From Corylus avellana (Eukaryota > Streptophyta > Magnoliopsida > Fagales > Betulaceae): a stretch of 64,000 nt of DNA. The position numbers and the translations under genes were made by a program. Location of the stretch: positions 19,111,093 through 19,175,092 of the forward strand of contig NC_081542.1 in assembly GCF_901000735.1 (NCBI RefSeq), given 5' to 3'. Each line of letters begins with the position of its first letter. The first letter of the stretch is position 1. Below, piece by piece: positions 58,534 to 64,000 of the stretch. Under the pieces are notes generated by a model that ran no database searches, was not told the origin of the DNA, and saw only the letters and a program-made list of their open reading frames with translations.

Positions 58534-60387
58534 TCAAGGCCCTGGTTTGTCATCATCATTCAGGGATTTCATCTTTTCTTGCTGGTTAGCCATATCATAA
58601 GTTGCATGGAGACCAAAGAATACATAGTATATTAGCATTACAATGGTGCAGATTCCAAATCTAACAAATGACTGAGAACCCAAAGATCCCATGAGAAATA
58701 TATTTGTTGCAATTGACAAGGATGGAAGCCAAGGGACAAGTGGAACCCCCCAAACTTTTGGCATCCTCTGTTGAGGCAGAAACATTGCAATTCCTGCAGT
58801 CCCCAAGAACCAAAGAGGAACCGTGATAGTGTATCCAAGCCAACCATCAGGATTTAGTCCCCAGAAAGCTGCAGTTGCCATTGAGGAGGCAATGATGATC
58901 AGCAAGAAGATAACTAATTTCAGAAGGTGAATTTGCGGGGTGACTTCTGTAACATAGTATCTCCTCACAAGAAGTGCGACAGCTATCATCATAAAGACAA
59001 AGAGTGTACTCACTGATAACAGCCCTGCCAAGACATCCAAGCTTGAGAAGAAAGCAATACAGGCACCTGAAATGGTAATCAATAGTGTAGCATTTATGGG
59101 GGTTCCTGTCTTTGGATGGACAAGAGCAAACCATGGTGGAATCATGTGGGCTCGTGCAATATGAGTAGTATATCGTGCCTGTCCTAGTGATCCTACCAGA
59201 AGAACAGTGGTCATTCCCTTCAGGGCACCAAGAGCTACCAGGTACTTTGCCCATTTCATGCCCACACTCTGAAATGCTACAGAATATGGTGCATCCCTAT
59301 CTATTTCTGTATACTTCTGCATCATGGCCAGTGAAAGTGCCATTAAGCAATATATCACAGTGGTGATGGACATTGATCCAAGCAATCCTAATGGTATGTC
59401 TCTTGATGGGTTTTTGGTTTCTTCAGCCATGGTGGCAACGTTATCAAATCCACCATAAGCAAAGTAGACAATAGAGGCAGCCTGAAAGATTCCTTTAGTT
59501 CCATAAGGCATAAACGGTTTCAAATTTGATGTGTCAGCGTGAGCAAATCCTACAATTATCACAAATAAAATTACTATCGTGTTAATTGCAGATGCTATCC
59601 AGTTTATGTATGATGTTTTCTTTGTGCTTATCATTCCAATTGCAGCAGCAATTGCCAGGACTGTGACGGCTATTGGGTCCAGAAAATTAAACCCTTCGGC
59701 AAGGTTCGTGTGGATGCGTAATGAGTTTTGTTGGCGGTTCAGTAGATTTGTAAAGTAAGAAGTCCATGCTCTGGCAACTGCTGCAATTCCAACAACCATC
59801 TCAAGAAGTATGTTTGCAGCTGCTATAAAAGCTGCAAAGTCGCCTAATTCAATTCTTAAGTAAGCAAATGACCCTCCTGCAACTGGTACTTCTATTGCAA
59901 ATTCTGTGTAGCAGAAGACAGAGAGCATTGCTGATACACCGGAAGCAGCATAGGACAAGACAATGGCTGGTCCAGCATGATCATGCGCTTCTTGCCCCGT
60001 CAGCACAAAGATACCAGCACCAATGACTGCGCCAAATCCAAACCAGGTGAGATCCCACCATGTCAGGCATCGTTTCATATCGTTCTCGCTCTGTTTACGA
60101 AGTTCTCCAATCTCGTCGGCATCATTTGATCTGCGTAGGAGACGATCTTTGAACCGAAGCCCTATTTGTGATAGCGCAAATCGATATGTGCCCCAGTTTT
60201 GGAAGGATTCTTCTGGGAAGAAATCTTGTTTGCTACATCTCCAATAGTTTCTTGGTTGGACATTATCACCCCATTCTCCCACAGAAACCGTGTTATTGTT
60301 TTTCTCTTGTGTTCTCTGCGATTCTCCCACAGAAACCATGTTATTGTTTTTCCCTTGTATTCTCTGCGATTCTCCCACAGAACCCAT
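58534..60387 (-). CDS. Cationic amino acid transporter (CAT family), 617 aa
   Basis: The paralogue of 25946-27703, in one exon. It has the same APC-superfamily motifs (AVIGAGIFVLTGQEAHDHAG, YFAYGGFDNVATMAEETKNP) and about 14 membrane segments. Differences from the other copy are scattered and mostly conservative, e.g. MVVG for SIVG in the fourth or fifth segment. The N-terminus is 32 residues longer because a 48-base unit is repeated; each of the first two units begins with its own in-frame ATG, so translation could start at either M1 or M17. CAT proteins transport amino acids by proton symport. The gene is tail to tail with PPR. Confidence 0.92.
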   Translation of the reverse strand: MGSVGESQRIQGKNNNMVSVGESQRTQEKNNNTVSVGEWGDNVQPRNYWRCSKQDFFPEESFQNWGTYRFALSQIGLRFKDRLLRRSNDADEIGELRKQSENDMKRCLTWWDLTWFGFGAVIGAGIFVLTGQEAHDHAGPAIVLSYAASGVSAMLSVFCYTEFAIEVPVAGGSFAYLRIELGDFAAFIAAANILLEMVVGIAAVARAWTSYFTNLLNRQQNSLRIHTNLAEGFNFLDPIAVTVLAIAAAIGMISTKKTSYINWIASAINTIVILFVIIVGFAHADTSNLKPFMPYGTKGIFQAASIVYFAYGGFDNVATMAEETKNPSRDIPLGLLGSMSITTVIYCLMALSLAMMQKYTEIDRDAPYSVAFQSVGMKWAKYLVALGALKGMTTVLLVGSLGQARYTTHIARAHMIPPWFALVHPKTGTPINATLLITISGACIAFFSSLDVLAGLLSVSTLFVFMMIAVALLVRRYYVTEVTPQIHLLKLVIFLLIIIASSMATAAFWGLNPDGWLGYTITVPLWFLGTAGIAMFLPQQRMPKVWGVPLVPWLPSLSIATNIFLMGSLGSQSFVRFGICTIVMLIYYVFFGLHATYDMANQQEKMKSLNDDDKPGP

Positions 60388-60415
60388 GTTTTTGTTTTTC
60401 CCTTGTATTCTCTTC
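60272..60415 (-). repeat. 48-base minisatellite, three units, in the CAT start region
   Basis: Units begin at 60272, 60320 and 60368 on the plus strand (ATTCTCCCACAGAA...). They are in frame and encode 16-residue repeats of the type VSVGESQRxQxKNNN. Block 1 has a single unit. The repeat contains the start-codon context, so its copy number changes the N-terminus and the number of possible start codons. Confidence 0.9.
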
Positions 60416-60944
60416 CAATACCCAAAGGAATTAGGATCATCTCCAGCTCATTTGAACTGGAAATGAACTGGATAATATTCAGTTAGTTATATTAAAGGGG
60501 TATTTTTGTCCCTTAAAAAGTGAAAATACAAAAATACTCCTCTAATATAATTAACCAAATATTATCCGGGCAATGTAGACACCGATGAAAAAGATAGGAA
60601 GAATATTGGTGCTGTTATATGACCTTCATATCTCACCAAGCGTGGTTTTATTTGTGTGGAGTTGTGAATTTTTCATATATTTTCCTCAATAATTGATAAT
60701 GAAGGTGAGGTTGCAATTCCCATGCGGCATGCACAATGGTTGACCTGGAATCGACAATCCTGATAAAATAGGATCTTGTTTTCTACCAGGCACGGCAGAC
60801 AACAAGATACCGAATCTTCTGGAAAAAACTGTAATTGGACTAATATAGAAAGGCAACTTGCTTTGTGCGTTGAAGAATTCAACGATTGTATTCTAATTTC
60901 TTCTTTTTTTTTTTTTTATCAAAAGAGTTGATGTATTTTCTATT
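60388..60944. other. CAT upstream region of block 3
   Basis: No gene is seen. It matches 27720-28090 with small differences and presumably holds the CAT promoter. Confidence 0.45.
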
Positions 60945-61735
60945 TTACTCTATTGAACTCAAAATTGCACATATCGAAGAGAAAAAGGAGTTGAGATTAT
61001 GAGAAAAAAGAGTTGAGATTATGTTTGGATTGTTTGAAGAATATAATAATAATATTAATAATAAAATCAAATTATATATATATTGAGGTGGTTTTGAACC
61101 ACCCCAGGGGTGGCCAAGCTACCCCCGAAACCCAGTTGGTGTGGCCGCGCCACCATTTACCGGTTTCTAAGGTTGATCGGTCACCCTTAAAACCACCTCC
61201 AACTGGTTTCGGGAGTGGATTGGCCCCCCCCAAAACCCGAATGGGGGTGGCACCCAACCAATTTCGGGGGTGGATCAACCACCCTTGAAACCCAAACGGG
61301 GGTGGCGCCCAACTAATTTCGAGGGTGGATGAGCCACTCCTGAAACCCAATCGAGGGTGGCCGCGCCACCCTCAACTGGTTTCAAGGGTATCCGATCCGC
61401 CCCCAAAACCCATTCTGGGGGTGGTAGCACCACCCTCAACTAATTTTAGGAGTAGTCGATTCACCTTTTGGGGGGTGGATTGGCCACCTCAAGACTCTTG
61501 GGGGTGGTTTAGCCACCCCCTTAGGGTGGTTCGGCCACCACCCCTATATATATATATATATTTTAATTTTATTGATTTTAAATTTTTATTTAATGTTTTT
61601 TATTAGTTTAGTTGAAATTTTTTGAATAAAGTTGAAAAGTTTTGAGTTGAGTTGAGTGTTAGGGGTATCAAATCAACTGAAAAAAGTTGAGAAAAATTGG
61701 AAAGAGTGGTCTTCCCAAACAAGCCCAAAATATTC
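60945..61735. mobile_element. Inserted element with a GC-rich minisatellite core
   Basis: The stretch is absent from the matching site in blocks 1 and 2. Its core (about 61085-61545) is an array of degenerate units of about 60 bases. Each unit combines GGGGGTGG, a short word such as CCGCGCCACC, and GAAACCC(A). The right flank (61560-61720) has TTGAGTTGAGTTGAG and ends TCTTCCCAAACAAGCCC, like the outer ends of the palindromic elements. A single degenerate unit of the same kind lies near the ends of the palindrome (29685-29735). No coding capacity. Confidence 0.55.
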
Positions 61736-62945
61736 AAGTTGTAAAGTAATTTAAGGTATCAGAGTGTCTTTCCCAGGGCTGTTGAAGTACCAATAGGTCT
61801 TTTTGCAAATCTTTTGACCTCTTGATAGCAATTAAGTCCCATATTACTTAAAGCTATATATAATGCATGCAATACGAGCAGATTATTGCACCTTATCCAA
61901 GCACTTGTTCGAACAGGTAGAAGCTCGTTTGCCTTCTCAAGTGCTCGAACAGCTAGTTGGCTGTTTGCCTTCTCACATGAGCATGTAATACAAGCAGCTC
62001 ATTGATTTGCACCTGATCCAAATCCCATACTGCAAGCAGATCAACACCTCTCAAAAATATGGGATTGCTCATGGAGTACTGAAGTTGCCTAATCTTGAAC
62101 ATTGGTACGATGTACTCAATTATAAAATCAAAGAGAAAGCCACAAGCTGAATCATTAATATTAGGAAGCTAGCAAAAGCCTCTAATGGCTAATAATTATG
62201 AATAGAAAAAAAAAAAAAAAAAAGAGTGAGAGAAAAGTTCATAATTATGCAAGAAATAATCAAAGGAAAATGCTAACATGGGCACCCTGGTGGGTAGTGG
62301 TGTTATGGGCTGCCATCCCACCATCCACATACACAACCCTTATCCATCACAAGAAAAATCTGCCTCATGTTCCCACATGCTTGCAGTTAAGTAAACACGG
62401 ACCCCACATAATGTTTCCATTGGAAGAAATTCCCAAAAAAAATTCAAAGATTCAAGTTCAAAATAGTGCAGATCCAAAAAGTCATCAAGCTTCTACAATA
62501 AGAATATGTTCCTTGTTTGGTATGCTTACGAATATCCATCTTTGCATCCATGCAAGCCTCTAATTTCAATGCTACATGGCATATTGACGTAAAAGAGTCA
62601 CTTTTGGAAAAAAAAATAATAATAATGAGTCACTTAAAACATATCATATAAGCCGGTGTAAAAGAGTGTAAAGAATAACATTACTCTTTATTTAACAAAT
62701 ACATTGTTTTTTTGACAAACAAGTTGATCAGCACATCCAGGCAAGCCCATTTGGAGTTGTTGGGGTGAAATCTCATGCTGACGGTGACCACAACATCATA
62801 ACTCCATTATAAAGTTTGCAAAGGGGCAGCAACAAAGGAATAGGCTTAGAGTGTAACTCAAAGGTTTAGCCTGCCAGAACTAGTACCGGTTCAAAACTGA
62901 GTTACACAATTTTTTCTTTTTCTTTCAAAAAATAGAGGTGAAGTC
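61736..62945. other. CAT-TAM41 intergenic region with palindrome empty site
   Basis: No gene is seen. The stretch corresponds to 28100-29491 plus 32028-32108. Near 62865-62875 it reads GGTTTAGCCTGCCAG, the uninterrupted form of the site where the palindrome is inserted in blocks 1 and 2. A half MITE lies at about 62625-62690. Confidence 0.55.
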
Positions 62946-63984
62946 TCATCTCAAGGATTTCCAAGCCTTGCACATTTTGTTAGCAAGATATCTAACAGCA
63001 TTTACACCACCAGCGGTTAGTAGCCCAGAGACAGCCTGCCTTGCACTTGAAACCAAGACCTTTTGCCTCAGAACCTTCTGCATGCATTTTGCAGCCTCAT
63101 CTCTCGAGCCAATCAAAACTTCATGTATAACTTGACCTTCAGTTGTTCAGAAAGATGTTATTATCAACTCAACTTTGGCATAATTATTGAAACTATCGTC
63201 TAACTAAGTGTAACATGGTAACACCACTGCTTGTCATCCAATGTCCAAATGGATGTTTGAAAATGAATGACCCAAATCATGTTTTTCCCAGTAAAATTGA
63301 GTGCACAAAGTTGGGATGAGTGTAGATGTGTAGTGATAAAACTATAGAATCTATTTGCGTCTTCAAAAACTACTCTTTACCATAAATCCGCCAAAGATAA
63401 GTTGAAGTTCATACCAGAGTCACTCAGCTTTGTCTTCTCTCCTAGCTTCATGCCCATTTGGCTTCTGACCATTGGAGGAAGGGTATTAACAAGATGCCGA
63501 GCTACGGATAAGCCACAATCCTGTTCTAAGAGGTAAAAATGCATATTTGAATCATCTTTAAAATGATAACTTGATTCAAGGCCCCAAACATATTTGATTC
63601 ATTAAGCAGGATATGAGGTTAGAACATTGAGGTCTCTCTAGAACAGAACCTAAAAAATCGAAGATAGCATATTGAATCATCTTTAAAATGATAACTTAAG
63701 GATCTAAGCAGACCTGGGAAATATTTGTTTGGCGACTTCCATATGACGTGAGTCTCAACAACTCTTTAGCCTCGTACTCTTCAAGAAATGACTTATACCT
63801 GGACTGGAATAAATCAAATTGCCCTTGTACAATCTTCTTCACCTGGGAAAATTATATTAATGAACAACTGAACTTTTGTAAGAACAAAAGAAATGTTGGT
63901 AAACAATGTCTCCTATTGGGCCACAGAAATGCCATACCAGATGTAACTTGTATTAACGTCTTTGATATAAAAATAGAAAATTGA
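62946..63984 (-). CDS. TAM41: TAM41, mitochondrial phosphatidate cytidylyltransferase (C-terminal exons, runs off window)
   Basis: Three exons are visible on the minus strand: 63714-63842, 63415-63520 and 62946-63136, with GT/AG borders. They encode VKKIVQGQFDLFQ...RLTSYG, then DCGLSVARHLVNTLPPMV and the C-terminal VLVSSARQAVSGLLTAGG with stop at 62946. No stop or frameshift is present, in contrast to the copies at 32109 and 41473. TAM41 converts phosphatidic acid and CTP to CDP-diacylglycerol at the inner mitochondrial membrane, the first step to cardiolipin. The catalytic N-terminal half lies beyond the window's right edge. The family assignment rests on my memory of the plant protein and on exon continuity. 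Confidence 0.75.
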
Positions 63985-64000
63985 CATTGAAAAAAATAGT

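Larger units (their letters stand above)
45045..63984. repeat. Segmental duplication, right copy (block 3, ancestral-like)
   Basis: Carries the complete order mARC, F-box pseudogene, PPR, CAT, TAM41 (partial at window end). Homology to block 1 starts near CGTATATAAATGTGG and continues to the end of the window. It lacks the palindrome but has its own insertions: a LINE-like piece in mARC intron 1 and a GC-rich repeat element at about 60945-61735. Confidence 0.85.

Noticed and set aside
63748..63984. 78-codon plus-strand frame at the window end
   Set aside because: Antisense shadow of a TAM41 exon and intron.

Overview
This is a window of a plant nuclear genome, most likely a woody rosid eudicot. 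The evidence is spliced plant genes (mARC, CAT, TAM41, a P-class PPR, a CC-NBS-LRR fragment), several kinds of nested LTR retrotransposon, a tRNA-derived SINE and many small AT-rich MITEs. I cannot name the species. Position 36987-37086 is a run of exactly 100 N, i.e. a scaffold gap.

Region 1 (1 to about 19 kb) is a graveyard of nested retrotransposons. One LTR family (about 1.33-1.48 kb, TG...CA) occurs five times: a solo LTR with perfect target-site duplication (1165-2545), a 3' LTR with its polypurine tract (3493-4972), a partial LTR (4973-6237) that cuts off an NBS-LRR resistance-gene pseudogene (6238-7302, minus), and two minus-strand copies (12820-14150, 15042-16381) inserted in a decayed Ty3/gypsy element (9155-12819). 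A related LTR (16398-17715) sits next to the polypurine tract of that insertion. A 2.2-kb segment holding several of these layers was then duplicated in tandem. No protein-coding capacity is visible in the main LTR family's internal region, so it looks non-autonomous. Its transcribed leader contains four consecutive stem-loops that present nearly the same loop sequence; the stems show compensatory changes between copies. I consider this the most interesting signal in the window.

Region 2 (19-23 kb) holds a small two-exon GRF zinc-finger gene beside a probable DNA-transposon end, and a MITE.

Region 3 (23-64 kb) is a segmental duplication of a four-gene block: mARC, PPR (EMB1025-like), CAT amino-acid transporter and TAM41. 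The right-hand copy (45.0-64 kb) is complete and looks functional; its TAM41 runs off the window. The left copy (23.1-33.9 kb) has lost most of mARC and PPR through two deletions and its TAM41 is dead, but its CAT is intact. A third partial copy (37.1-43.3 kb) begins at the N gap, shares the dead TAM41, and lacks the copia insertion that ends the left copy. This makes an allelic or mis-scaffolded duplicate a real possibility. Both degenerate copies carry a 2.5-kb nearly perfect palindrome with Tourist/Harbinger-like ends; the right-hand block preserves the empty site.

The genes appear to act separately: mARC (molybdenum-dependent reduction of N-hydroxylated compounds), PPR (organelle RNA processing), CAT (amino-acid uptake) and TAM41 (CDP-diacylglycerol for mitochondrial cardiolipin). 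Apart from a possible mitochondrial theme for three of the four, I see no operon-like logic. The block is informative for duplication, decay and transposon timing.
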